A stretch of DNA of 64,000 bases from JACCZR01 sp963844805 (GTDB taxonomy: Bacteria > Actinomycetota > Thermoleophilia > Solirubrobacterales > Thermoleophilaceae), in assembly GCA_963844805.1 (NCBI GenBank), contig CAWJPU010000011.1, positions 186,001 to 250,000 on the forward strand, given 5' to 3'. Every line of letters starts with the position of its first letter. Positions within the stretch are counted from its first letter, which is position 1. Below, in pieces: positions 25,400-34,823 of this stretch. Under the pieces are notes generated by a model. The model was not told the DNA's origin, ran no database searches, and saw only the letters and a program-made list of their open reading frames with translations. The position numbers and the translations under genes are program-made.

Positions 25400-26201
25400 G
25401 TGCCGCTGCCGCCCCCCGCGCAGGACTCGACCTGCCTCGTCACCGGCGCGTCGAGCGGGATCGGAGCGGAGATCGCGCGGGCGCTGGCCCGCCGCGGGCA
25501 GGGCGTGACGCTGGTCGCGCGCCGCGCGGACAGGCTCGACGAGCTGGCCGCCGAGCTGGGCGAGACGGTCTCGCGCGGAGGTGATCGCCGGTGACGTGTC
25601 GTCGGCGGAGGGACGGGGCGAGATCGTGGCCGAGGCCGGCCGCCGGCGGCTGAAGGTCGAGGTGCTCGTCAACAACGCCGGCTTCGGCAGCGGCGGGCGC
25701 TTCCACGAGCTCGACCGCGCGCGCGAGCTGGAGATGGTCGACGTCAACGTGGCCGCGGTGGTCGACCTGTGCGGCCGCCTGGTCCCCGAGATGGTGGCCC
25801 GCGGGCGCGGGGCGGTGCTCAACGTCGCCTCCTCCGCGGCCTTCCAGCCGCTGCCGCGCCAGGCCACCTACGCGGCGACCAAGGCGTTCGTCCTCTCCTT
25901 CACCGATGCGCTCACCTCCGACCTCTCCGGCACCGGCGTCAGCGCGACCGCGCTCTGCCCCGGCCCGGTGAAGACGGAGTTCGTCGAGAGAGCCGGGCTC
26001 GACGAGGCCGAGGGCGGTGTCCCATCGTTCATGTGGACCACCGCGGAGTTCAACGCCGAGCAGGCCGTCAAGGGGGTCGAGGGCGGCAAGCGGGTGGTGG
26101 TGCCGGGTCGCTTCAACGCGGCCGGAGCGCTGGGCGGCCAGCACGCGCCGCGGGGACTGCTGCTCAAGGCGCTGGGCCGGATCACTCCTGCAGGAAATTG
26201 A
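25400..26201 (+). CDS. short-chain dehydrogenase/reductase, frameshifted
   Basis: A classical SDR of about 267 residues. TGASSGIGAEIARAL binds the dinucleotide, LVNNAGFGSGG is the structural NNAG, and YAATKAFVLSF holds the catalytic Tyr and Lys with Ser upstream in NVASSAAFQ. Arg after the first strands (VARRAD) favours NADP(H). The frame breaks near 25575, between LGETVSR and VIAGDVSSAEGR. The GTG start at 25400 sits directly before the Rossmann strand. The stop overlaps the TTG of the following lipoprotein. Substrate unknown; the C-terminal PGRFNAAGALGGQHAPRG suggests the SDR families that act on acyl or steroid-like ketones, but this is weak. Confidence 0.82.
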
Positions 26202-27332
26202 GGCTGCGGCTCGCCCTGCTCGCGGCGTTGACGCTCGCGGGCTGCGGCGGAGACGACGAGGAGCGGTCGGCACCGGCACCCGCGCCCCCGCGCGCGGAGA
26301 CCACTCGCGACAGCACGGCCGGGACCGGGCCCGAGCGCGCGCGGGGCGAGGCGCGCGTGCAGACGGTGGCGACCGGGCTGGAGATCCCCTGGGACCTGGC
26401 CTTCCTCCCCGACGGGCGCGCGCTCGTGACCGAGCGCCCCGGCCGGGTGCGCCTGCTGAGCGCCGGTGGGCGCTTCGCCCCGAGCCGGTCGCGGAGGTGG
26501 AGGTCAACGACGCCGGCGAGGGCGGCCTGCTCGGCTTGGTGGTCGACCCGGACTTCGAGCGCAACCGCTACGTCTACCTGTACCGGACCACCTCCGGCGG
26601 CAACGAGGTCGCGCGCTACCGCATGTCCGGCCACCGCCTGGATGAGCAGGCGGTGGTGGTCCGCGGGATCCGCGCGGGCGTGATCCACGACGGTGGCCGC
26701 ATGCGCTTCGGGCCCGACGGCGACCTGTACGTGACCTCGGGCGAGGCCGGACAGGACGACCTCGCCCAGCAGCCCGGCTCGCTCAACGGCAAGATCCTCC
26801 GCCTCTCACCGGACCAGTACCGCGGCCGTGGCGGGCGGCCCGAGATCTTCTCCATCGGGCACCGCAACCCGCAGGGTCTCGACTGGCAGCCGGGCACGCG
26901 CCGCCTGGTCTCCGACGAGCACGGGCCCGACGGCCGACATGACGAGATCAACTTCCTGCGCCGCGGCGCCAACTACGGCTGGCCGCGGGTGGGCGGCGAG
27001 GAGGGCGGACCGGGCTCGTCGGGCCGGTGGTGGCCTACGCCGAGTCGATCGCTCCGTCGGGCGCGACGTTCGTGCGCAAGCCCGGCTCGGCCTGGACGGG
27101 CGACTACCTGATCGGCGCGCTGGCCGGGGAGCAGATGCGCAGGCTGACCATCGACCGCTCGGGCAGGATCACGCGCAACGAGGCCCTCTTCGAAGGCGAG
27201 TTCGGCCGCCTGCGCACCGTGGTCGAGGCGCCCGACGGCTCGCTCATGCTGCTGACCAGCAACCGCGACGGCCGCGGCGATCCCAAGGAGGGCGACGACC
27301 GCATCCTGCGCGTGGTCCCGCCGGCCGGCTAG
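26198..27332 (+). CDS. PQQ-dependent aldose sugar dehydrogenase-like lipoprotein, two frameshifts
   Basis: TTG at 26198, preceded by AGGA, gives a lipoprotein signal (LRLALLAALTLAGC, Cys at about residue 17). The mature protein is a six-bladed propeller of the soluble glucose/aldose dehydrogenase family: IPWDLAFLPDGRALVTERPG, GLLGLVVDPDFERNRYVYLY, then HDGGRMRFGPDGDLYVTSGE and IGHRNPQGLDWQPGTRR. The His and Arg positions for PQQ and the Asp/Tyr calcium loop fit. It oxidises aldoses at the outside of the membrane and would pass electrons to a quinone or carrier. Frameshifts lie near 26480 and 27025. Confidence 0.78.
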
Positions 27333-27422
27333 CGCGGCCGGACGCCGCGGAGGGGAAGGCGGCCGCCACCAGGGCGAGCGCGAGCAGGCGAAGTGCCCAG
27401 GCCATCGGCTGTCCCAACACCC

Positions 27423-28535
27423 TCAGGCGGTCGCGGTCGCGGTGTCGAGCTCCCAGGACAGGCCGTGGTCGCCGCAGTGGTTGAGCAGCACCTCCGGGTC
27501 GTACGCCGCCGCCGGCCCCAGCGGGCCCGTGCGGTCGTAGCTCGCGGCCGTCATCTGCTCTGCGCCGTGCACCAGCAGGACCGCGGTGAGCCCGTAGACG
27601 TCGCGGCCCCGCACCACTCCGCGGGTCTCCCGCCCCTCGCGGTCCCGGGCGACGGCGACGACCGTGAAGCGCGCCGCCCGGCGCGATCGTCCTCGTCGGG
27701 GCCCTCGGGCAGGGCGCCGATCGCCTTGTCGAGCAGGCCGCTCAGCGGGGTTCGCAGCGCCAGGCCGAGCGCCGGGAGCGTGAAGGGGACGAAGGGCTCG
27801 AGCAGGGGGTGGGGCGAGGCGCTCGAGGTGGTGAGCAGGGTCGTGACCTTGCGCGTGTCGGTGTGACGGGGAACGGTGAGCTGCTCGCCCGCCGGATAGG
27901 GCGAGACCCCGCGCCGGCCGATGGGCTCGGGAAAGGGGAAGCTGCCGCGCTGGACGCCGCGCGGCGCCGGGCGCCAGTCGCCGTCGCGGTAGACCACGGC
28001 CGCCTCGCTCATCATCCCCAGCGCCGAGCGCAGCGTGCCGCGGGTGGCGCCGAAGCCCTGGACGGCGTAGGCCACGGTCACCTCGTCGAGCGGCTCGCGC
28101 CCGCGGGCGGTCAGCCGGGCGATGCAGTCGCCGGGCGCGTAGTCGAAGCCCATGCCGGGCACCAGCGCGACACCGCGCCGCTCGGCCTCCTCGCCGTGGC
28201 GGTCGAAGACCATCTTCATGAAGCTCTGCTCGCCGGTGGAGTCGATGTAGTGGGTTCCGGTCCGGACCGCGGCGGCCACCACCGGCTGGCCCGCGCGGTT
28301 GAAGGGCCCGGCGCAGTTGATGACCACCGAGGCGTCCTCGAGCATGTCGCTCAGCCCCGCGGCGTCGTTCACCGATGCCGTGCGGGTGGGCGCGCCGCCG
28401 CCGTGCTCCTCGCGAGACCCGCGCCAGGCGCTCGGCGCTGCGCCCCGCCAGGACGAAGTCGAGGCCCCGCCGGCGCAGCTCATCGGTTACGAGGCGCCCG
28501 GTGTAGCCCGTGGCGCCGTAGAGCACGACGGTCAC
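27423..28535 (-). CDS. saccharopine dehydrogenase-like/trans-acting enoyl reductase-type oxidoreductase, two frameshifts
   Basis: About 370 residues. GTG at 28535 opens the Rossmann motif VLYGATGYTGRLVTDEL and LAGRSAERLARV. The middle has VVINCAGPFNRAGQPVV and THYIDSTGEQSFMK, and a strand region GFDYAPGDCIARL, as in saccharopine-dehydrogenase-like NADP-binding proteins such as mycobacterial Rv2449c and trans-acting enoyl reductases in lipid synthesis. The frame breaks near 28410 and 27690; the total length is a multiple of three, so the indels cancel. The C-terminus VVRGRDVYGLTAVLLVHGA closes the fold. The substrate is not clear. Confidence 0.72.
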   Translation of the reverse strand: MTVVLYGATGYTGRLVTDELRRRGLDFVLAGRSAERLARVSRGARRRRAHPHGIGERRRGAERHARGRLGGHQLRRALQPRGPAGGGRRGPDRNPLHRLHRRAELHEDGLRPPRRGGRAARCRAGARHGLRLRARRLHRPADRPRARAARRGDRGLRRPGLRRHPRHAALGAGDDERGGRGLPRRRLAPGAARRPARQLPLSRAHRPARGLALSGGRAAHRSPSHRHAQGHDPAHHLERLAPPPARALRPLHAPGARPGAANPAERPARQGDRRPARGPRRGRSRRAARFTVVAVARDREGRETRGVVRGRDVYGLTAVLLVHGAEQMTAASYDRTGPLGPAAAYDPEVLLNHCGDHGLSWELDTATATA

Positions 28536-28560
28536 GGGCCGGACGATACAGTCGGCGGTG

Positions 28561-28767
28561 ATGGCGCCGCTCACCCCTGACGAGCTCCGCACCCGCGAGC
28601 GCGTCGAGACCGTCATCCGGCTGGCCTCTCCGGCGCTCAACCTGGTCCTGGCGGTCGGCGAGCGGGTCTCGAAGCTGGTGGAGCCCGAAGACCACGAGTA
28701 CTACCCGCCCCGCGCCTCGGCCCGAGCCGCCGAGGCCGACCGGGCGTCGTCCTCCGAACGAGCGTGA
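28561..28767 (+). CDS. 68-residue small protein
   Basis: A short frame beginning APLTPDELRTRERVETVIRL, continuing LASPALNLVLAVGERVSKLV, an amphipathic or membrane-associated helix, and a polar tail ending DRASSSERA. GTG at 28558 is an alternative start one codon earlier. It overlaps the start of the next gene by 4 bp (GTGA), which supports it as real. Function unknown; it probably works with the adjacent multi-pass membrane protein. Confidence 0.55.
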   Translation: MAPLTPDELRTRERVETVIRLASPALNLVLAVGERVSKLVEPEDHEYYPPRASARAAEADRASSSERA

Positions 28768-29641
28768 ACCGCGAAGAGCAGCTCGAGTGGGAGGCTCGCT
28801 GGAGCCGCCCGGCGGCGGCTGCGGCCGCGGCCGCCGCGTTCTTCCTCGTCGCCTCGTTCGCCTACGGCGTGTCCGCCCTGGGAAGCGGCACCGCCCGCGG
28901 GGACAAGGCGCAGCAGCTGCGCATCGACGAGCACGCCGGCGATCTGCTGGTCATCGCGGGTCTGAACGGGCTCGCCGTGCTGGCCATGGGAGGCGTGCTG
29001 GTCTACCTCTTCTACGCCACCAAGGCGCGCCGGCCGGAGCTGCAGCGCGCGGCGCTGATCCTGGCGATCGCCGGCCCGGTGCTCTACATGATCGTCCTGA
29101 TCGCGCTGAACATCGTGCGGCTGGACGTGGCCAACGATTTCGCGGCGCTCCCCGGGCCCGAGCAGACCGACCGGGCCGCGCGGCGGCTCGAGGACGCCAG
29201 CATCCTGTCCGACGTCGGCCTGATCGGGCTGGCGCCGAGCCTGGCCTTCGGCTTCTCCTTCGTGATGATCGGCCTGGGCGCCATGCGCGCCGGGCTGCTC
29301 AGCCGCTTCATGGGGATCCTCGGGATCATCGTCGGCGTTCTGTACGTCGTGCCCCTGCTGGGCGGCGGACCGCCGATCGTGACCATCTTCTGGACCGCCG
29401 CGCTGGCCGTGCTGTTCCTGGACCGCTGGCCGGGAGGGCGCGGCCCGGCCTGGGCCGCCGGAGAGGCGATCCCCTGGCCCTCGGCGATGGATCAGGCCAA
29501 GGCGCGGGAGGAGGCCCAGCAGGGCGAGCTGCCCGAGCCCGAGGAGCCCTCGGCGCCCAAGCCGAGCCGCAAGAAGAAGCGCCGCGTAGGGACGAGCGGG
29601 CGGTGCTCGCCCGACCAGTCGGGCGGCGCTCCGACCGCTAG
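28764..29641 (+). CDS. multi-pass membrane protein, C-terminus uncertain
   Basis: A GTG start, then a short cytoplasmic stretch (NREEQLEWEARWSRP) and about six transmembrane helices (AAAAAFFLVASFAYGV, LLVIAGLNGLAVLAMGGVLV, LYMIVLIALNIV, PSLAFGFSFVMIGLGAM, MGILGIIVGVLYVVPLL, VTIFWTAALAVLF). A charged tail with KPSRKKKRR ends the protein. A probable indel near 29585 shifts the last codons; in the restored frame it ends at a TAG at 29639-29641 that coincides with the stop of the convergent TrpB-like gene. No catalytic motif is seen. Confidence 0.65.
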
Positions 29642-31000
29642 GCGATCGCCGGGGCGTCCGGCAGGCGGCCCAGCGCCGCCTCCATGTCGTCCTCGGAGAA
29701 CTCCGGGTCCTCCAGCTCGCCGCGCAGGTACGCGTCGTAGGCCGACATGTCGAAGTGGCCGTGGCCGCAGAGGTTGAACAGGATCGTCCGCTCCTCGCCG
29801 GCCTCCTTGCGCCGCGTCGGCCTCCTCGATCACCGCGCGGATCGCGTGCGCGGGCTCGGGCGCGGGGAGGATCGCCTCGCGTGCGGGCGAAGCGCACCGC
29901 CGCGTCGAAGGTCTCGTTCTGGCGGTAGGCCCGCGGCTCGACCAGGCCCGCCTTGACCAGCCCGCAGACCATCGGCGAGTCGCCGTGGTAGCGCAGCCCG
30001 CCGGCGTGCACCGGCGGCGGGACGAAGTCGTGGCCGAGCGTGTACATCGGCAGCAGCGGCGTCATGCCCACGGTGTCGCCGAAGTCGTAGCGGTAGGCGC
30101 CGCGCGTCAGGGTGGGGCAGGCGGCGGGCTCGGCGGCGACGAAGCGCGTCTTGGCCTCTCCGCGCAGCACGCGGCGCACGAAGGGGAACGCGATGCCGGC
30201 GAAGTTCGACCCGCCGCCCACGCAGCCGATGACCACGTCGGGGTCGACCTCCGCCAGGGCCAGCTGCTCGATCGCCTCCTGGCCGATCACCGTCTGGTGC
30301 AGGCACACGTGGTTCAGCACCGAGCCGAGCGCGTAGTTGAGCCCCTCGTCGCCCGCGGCCACCTCCACCGCCTCGGAGATGGCGATGCCGAGCGAGCCGG
30401 TCGGGTGGCTCGCCTGCGCGCGGCCGGCGTCGGTGGTGTCGCTGGGTGAGCGCAGCACCGAGGCGCCCCAGGTCTCGATCATCGAGCGCCGGTAGGGCTT
30501 CTGGTCGTAGCTGGAGCCGACCATGTAGACGGTGCACTCCAGCCCGAACATCGCGCAGGCCAGCGACAGCGCCGAGCCCCACTGGCCGGCGCCGGTCTCG
30601 GTGACCAGGCCGCGGATGCCCGCCTCCTTGTTGGCGTAGGCCTGGGGGATCGCGCTGTTGGGCTTGTGCGACCCGGCGGGGAGACGCCCTCGTACTTGTA
30701 GAAGATCTTCGCCGGGGTATCGAGCTCGGCCTCGAGCCGCTCGGCGCGGTACAGCGGCGTCGGGCGCCACAGGCGCAGGGCGTCGCGCACCGGCTCGGGG
30801 ATCTCCACCTCGGGCTCGGGCGAGACCTCCTGCTCGATCAGCGCCATCGGGAAGATCGGCGTCAGGTCGGGCGGCCCGGCCGGCTCGCCGGTCTGGGGGT
30901 TCAGCGGCGGGACCGGGTCGCCCGGCAGGTCGGGCAGCAGGTTGACCCAGTGCGTCGGGATCGCCGACTCGGGGAGCGTGATCTTCACGTCGCCGGCCAC
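29639..31000 (-). CDS. trpB: tryptophan synthase beta-like PLP enzyme (TrpB2), three frameshifts
   Basis: About 453 residues, the size of TrpB2-type enzymes, which condense indole with serine to tryptophan. The N-terminus (PTHWVNLLPDLPGDPVPPLN) and LWRPTPLYRAERLEAELDTP are family-typical; the lysine that binds PLP lies in GSHKPNSAIPQAYANKE, and GCVGGGSNFAGIAFPF binds the cofactor phosphate. C-terminal residues CGHGHFDMSAYDAYL survive in another frame. Breaks lie near 30680, 29880 and 29815, so the last third is split. TrpB2 is often encoded away from trpA, as here. GTG at 31000. Confidence 0.85.
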
Positions 31001-31012
31001 GTGGGCCGCAGC

Positions 31013-31377
31013 CTATCTCGCGAGCGGCAGCTCGCCCTCCAGGGCCGGGTCGGTGCCCACAACGCGGCAGCGGACCACGCGGTTCAGCACCTTGGGCAGG
31101 CCGCGCTGGTGGACGTGCGGGAGGCGGTCGCCCATGCCGTCCGCCACGAACGGCCACGGATACAGCTCGTGGGTGACCCGGCGCCCGCGACGGTCGAAGC
31201 ACTGGACGCGGACCTGCGCCGCGCCCTTCGCGGTCTCGGGCTGGTTGACGTCCTCGGGCACCGAGATCAGCACCTCGCGGCCCCGCTGGACGTCGTCGAA
31301 GAAGCGCACCTTGAGCTGTGGCTCGCTGCCACAGCCGGCGAGCGCACCACCAGCGCCAGCACCGCGGCGCGCCGCAC
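31013..31377 (-). CDS. small lipoprotein, one frameshift
   Basis: A GTG at 31377 begins RRAAVLALVV, and after a one-base correction near 31345 the lipobox ALAGC follows. The mature 100 residues start GSEPQLKVRFFDDVQRGREV and contain VLISVPEDVNQPETAKG and YPWPFVADGMGDRLPH. The start codon directly follows the rpe stop (TGAGTG), so it is in an operon with rpe. Function unknown; a role in sensing or binding at the cell surface is possible but not supported by motifs. Confidence 0.5.
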
Positions 31378-32061
31378 TCAGTCCGCGCCGGCGGCCTCGG
31401 CCACCTCGCGGTAGGCCGCGGCCGGGTCCTCGCGCGCCGAACACCGACGAGCCGGCCACGAACAGCGTCGCGCCCGCCTCGGCGCAGGGGCCCGCGGTGG
31501 CGGCGTCGATCCCGCCGTCGACGGTGATCGGCGTGCCCTCTCCGAGCAGCTCGCGCAGGCGCGCGACCTTGCGCTCGGAGCCGGGGATGAACGCCTGCCC
31601 GCCCCAGCCCGGGTTCACGGTCATGCACAGCGCGAGGTCGGTGACGTCGGCCACCGGCGCCACCGCCTCCGCGGGGGTGCCGGGGTTCAGGGCCAGCCCC
31701 GCCAGGCAGCCCGCGCTCGCGCACCGCGTCGAGCGCGTAGCGGATGTGGGGCGTGGCCTCGACGTGCACGTTGATCGAGTCGGCGCCCGGCCTCGGCGAA
31801 CGCCGCCACCTGGCGCTCGGGCCGCTCGATCATCAGGTGGACGTCGAGCCAGCCGCCCGCCTCGTGCACCTGGTCGCGCAGGGCATCGACGATCAGGTCG
31901 CCGATCGAGATCGGCGGCACGAAGTGGCCGTCCATCACGTCGACGTGGATGACCTTCGCCCCGGCGTCCATGACCTGTGCGACCTGCTCGCCCAGACGGG
32001 CGAAGTCCGAGGCCAGGATCGAGGGAGCGACGCGCACGGCGTCGAGGAGCTCGCGGGGCAT
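31378..32061 (-). CDS. rpe: ribulose-phosphate 3-epimerase, frameshifted
   Basis: The TIM-barrel epimerase of the pentose phosphate pathway, converting ribulose 5-phosphate to xylulose 5-phosphate. Visible are PSILASDFARLGEQVAQVMD, the metal-site HVDVMDGHFVPPISIG, MTVNPGWGGQAFIPGSERK, the phosphate loop VDGGI and the final FGAREDPAAAYREVAEAAG. The frame breaks at about 31790, 31700 and 31435. All segments retain family sequence, so these are likely sequence errors in a housekeeping gene. Together with rpiB at 22691-23128 it completes the isomerase/epimerase pair. Confidence 0.88.
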
Positions 32062-32096
32062 GGGCGGAGTATCGCGTCCGCACGCCCCGATAACGA

Positions 32097-32126
32097 CGAA
32101 GGGCCCCCGTCCGTGGGGGCCCTTCG
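32097..32126 (-). terminator. 12-bp stem hairpin terminator
   Basis: CGAAGGGCCCCC and GGGGGCCCTTCG form a perfect 12-bp stem with a 6-base loop (GTCCGT), 26 bases past the stop of the calcium-repeat protein and before rpe. It should stop transcription from the upstream gene. No U-tract follows. Confidence 0.75.
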
Positions 32127-32152
32127 CCGGGATTGCGAGTGCAGCCGGCGCG

Positions 32153-33138
32153 CTACTTCTGCGCCCGGTCCTCCCTGGGGGACTGCACCCTGTTTTCGGC
32201 CCCGTCGCCTTCGCTCGAGGCGTCGCGGCGGATCACGTGCTCGCAGGACCCGGTCGGGTCGCCGACGGAGAGGTCGGTGATCAGGTCGAACTGATCGGCG
32301 GACACGCGGTCGAAACCGGCGCCGCAGGTGATCAGGTCGGGCTCGCCGTCGCGGACGCGGAAGCGGTCGTTGCCGTTGCCGCCGTCCAGCGCGTCGACGC
32401 CCGGCTGGGACACGTCGCCCTTGGCGAGCGCCCACAGCATGTCGTTGCCGTTGCCGCCGAACGACTTGTCGGCGCCGAGGTTGGCGTAGATGACGTCGCG
32501 CCCAGCGAACCGCCGTACTGGGTGTCGTCACCCTTGCCGCCGGACATGCCGTCGCGGCCGGCACCGCCGTACAGGTGTCGTTGCCGTCGCCGCCGTGCAG
32601 TCGGTCACCGCGGAAATTCCGGCTGCGCTGGCAGCCGGGCGCCCTTGCGAGCCGAAGCGGTGGCCTGACGGTCGCCGAACAGGGTGTCGGTGCCGGGGCC
32701 GCCGAACACGCCGTCGCGGCCGCGGCCGCCGACGAGCAGGTCGTCGCCCTGGTTGCCGATCACGAGGTCGCGGCCGGTGTTGCCGTAGACCTTGTCGTTG
32801 CCGACGTTGCCGAAGACGCGATCGCCGCGCCGGCCGGGGGCGCCGCCGCCACCGCGAACGGTGTCGTCGCCGTCGCCACCGCGCACGCGGTCGTGGCCTC
32901 GGTTGCCGTCCAGACGGTCGTTGCCGTCGCTGCCGAAGACGCGGTCGCGTCCGGAGAGGGCGCGGACGGTGTCGTTGCCGGCCTTGGCGTCGATCCGGTC
33001 CTTCTTGCTCGTTCCGGTCAGGACGTTGTCGCCGTCCGTCCCGATGATCATAGCCGCCATCGCCACCGTCGCAAAGGCAGCGGAGAGACCCACTGCCAGG
33101 GCGAGAGAGACGAGGAGGCCCTTGGTACGCTGCCTCAC
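32153..33138 (-). CDS. secreted RTX-like calcium-binding repeat protein, several frameshifts
   Basis: A GTG at 33138 lies 7 bases after AGGAGG and opens a signal peptide (QRTKGLLVSLALAVGLSAAF, AMA cleavage). The mature protein is a run of nonapeptide-like RTX repeats: GTDGDNVLTGTSKKDRIDAK, GNDTVRALSGRDRVFGSDGN, GGDGDDTVRGGG, GNQGDDLLVGGRGRDGVFGG, which bind calcium in parallel beta-rolls. Breaks near 32620, 32570 and 32500 split the C-terminal half; the last frame (GGNGNDRFRVRDGEPDLITC) ends at 32153 with a Cys pair and a hydrophilic tail. Likely an extracellular or surface protein; no enzymatic domain is visible. Confidence 0.75.
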
Positions 33139-33187
33139 GGGGCATCCTCCTAGTCGGGTTGGTGCCCCCACAACAGCCCCGCGCCGG

Positions 33188-34783
33188 TCAAAGTTGCGCT
33201 CTGGCCGACCTCCGGGCGTGGGTGCGGATCTCGCTGAGTATCCGCTCCAGTCGAGGCTCCGTTCCCGTGTCCACGTGCGTCATGGCGGCCGCCACCGCGG
33301 GGTGGACGGCGGCGATCTCCGCGTGCATTGCGTGAGCAACCGCACGGTAGGAGGGGTGGCCCTCCCGTCCTGAGCGCAGCTCGACCAGATGCATCGCCTC
33401 GCGCGCGTTGAGATCGAGCACGTAGCGGATCCGGAAGCCCAGGCAGAGCGCGTAGGGGGCCAGCTCCGGTCGTCCCATAGCGACCAGCCGCTCGTACTCC
33501 TCGCGCGAGCGCTCCAGGCCCGCGCGGTAGGCGTCGGCCACCCCCGCCTGCTCGAGCTCCTCGGGCACGCCGGCGCCCAACTCGGGCCCCAGCGTCTGCC
33601 ACTGCGCGGTGAGCATGCGGTGGCGCTGGAGATCGCGGAAGGCGCCGTAGTCGGAGACCACCTCGAAGCGGTAGCTCAGCGCCTCGAATCCGCGGCCGGG
33701 GCGGTAGCGGCGGTTGGCCCGCTCGCCGACGAGCTCGGAGAGCATGGTCTCGCGCTCGTCCGGGGGGAGGTTGCGTACCGCCTTGCGGGCCTCCTCCTCC
33801 GAGCACGAGGCCGCCTCGAACAGGAGCGCGGCCAGCAGGTCGTCTTCGCTGCCGCGCGCCTCGACCAGCCGGACGGTGGGCCCGCCCTCAGGGGTGCGCT
33901 CGCGGTCCAGGCCGAGGCGGCCCGCCCAGCGCGACGGCGGCCTGGGCGCGCTGCTCCAGATAGGCCGCCCACTCGCCGCCGCGGTCGGGGCGATCCACGC
34001 GCGCGACGAAGCTGGGCACCACCTGCTGCAGCTCGTTCAGGATCATGCGGCCGGTCTCCCGCGCCTCGGGCAGGGGCGAGGAGTGCAGGCGCAGCAGCAG
34101 CTGCTCGTAGGCCTGGCCGGTGGCGTAGATGCCCATGTGGGAGAGCGAGCCGGCGGGCAGCAGGCCGCGCAGCAGGTCCAGGGCCTTGGCCTTCAGCGAG
34201 CGCCGGTGTGCCGCCTCGGGCTCGCCGTCGGCGCGCGGGAAGCGCTGCTCGGCCCAGGCCATCACTTCGGCAGCGACTCGGCGTAGGTATCGAACAGGAA
34301 GTCCATCGCGCGCTCGTGCTCGGGGCCGAGGTCGGGGTGGCGCCAGTAGCGGTAGCCGCCGCCGGGCATGGGCTGGTCGTAGGCGATGTAGCGGGTGGAT
34401 TGCTCGAGGTAGGCCGCCAGGCGCCCGCGCTGGAGCACCTTGGTCATGACGTTCGAGACCCACTCGCAGGCGACATGGACGCCGCCAAGCTGGGCCACCG
34501 AGTCGTCGCCGTAGCCGAGGAAGATGCGCTCGTACAGCTTGCGCGCCCGCTCGCCCTCGGCGCCGTCGAAGGTGGCGCGGGCGCCCTCCTCCAGGTCGCC
34601 GGCGAACTCGTCCAGGAACAGCCGCCTGAGCGTGCCCGGATAGCGCGAGTAGCGCGCGAACATGGCGCCCTTGACGGTCTCCGGGAGGTTGACCAGCGCG
34701 AAGACGGGCCGGTCGAGGTTGGTGAAGTGGGGGGCGAGCGCCTCGCGCTCGGCGTCCGTGAAGCTCTCGACCGGGTAGTCCAT
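33188..34783 (-). CDS. double ThyX-like (FAD-dependent thymidylate synthase family) protein, two frameshifts
   Basis: About 531 residues in two halves. The first (residues 1-270) has QRGRLAAYLEQSTRYIAYDQ, aligning with the ThyX signature RHRxxSxNExSxRY but with Gly for His, Ala for Ser and Leu for Asn. The second half has DLQRHRMLTAQWQTLGPEL, keeping RHR but losing most of the rest. A duplicated, degenerate ThyX suggests a flavin-binding role other than dTMP synthesis. Breaks lie near 34265, where TGA falls inside YAESLPxVMAWAEQRF, and near 33910. The total length is a multiple of three. Confidence 0.75.
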
Positions 34784-34823
34784 TCGGGGCGGCCAGTCTA
34801 AGCCGCGTCCCGGCGGTCCGAGC

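Noticed and set aside
27333..27422. Short minus-strand frame resembling a signal peptide (AWALRLLALALVAAAFPSAA)
   Set aside because: It runs into the end of the sugar dehydrogenase gene without a plausible mature domain and lacks a ribosome-binding site.
32490..33373. Long plus-strand frames opposite the calcium-repeat protein and the adjacent ThyX-like gene
   Set aside because: They are composition-driven shadows of repetitive GC-rich genes, with no start signal and no recognisable domain. The minus-strand RTX repeats and ThyX-like sequence explain the DNA.
33188..34783. Functional thymidylate synthase ThyX
   Set aside because: The conserved RHRxxSxNExSxRY motif is degenerate in both halves.
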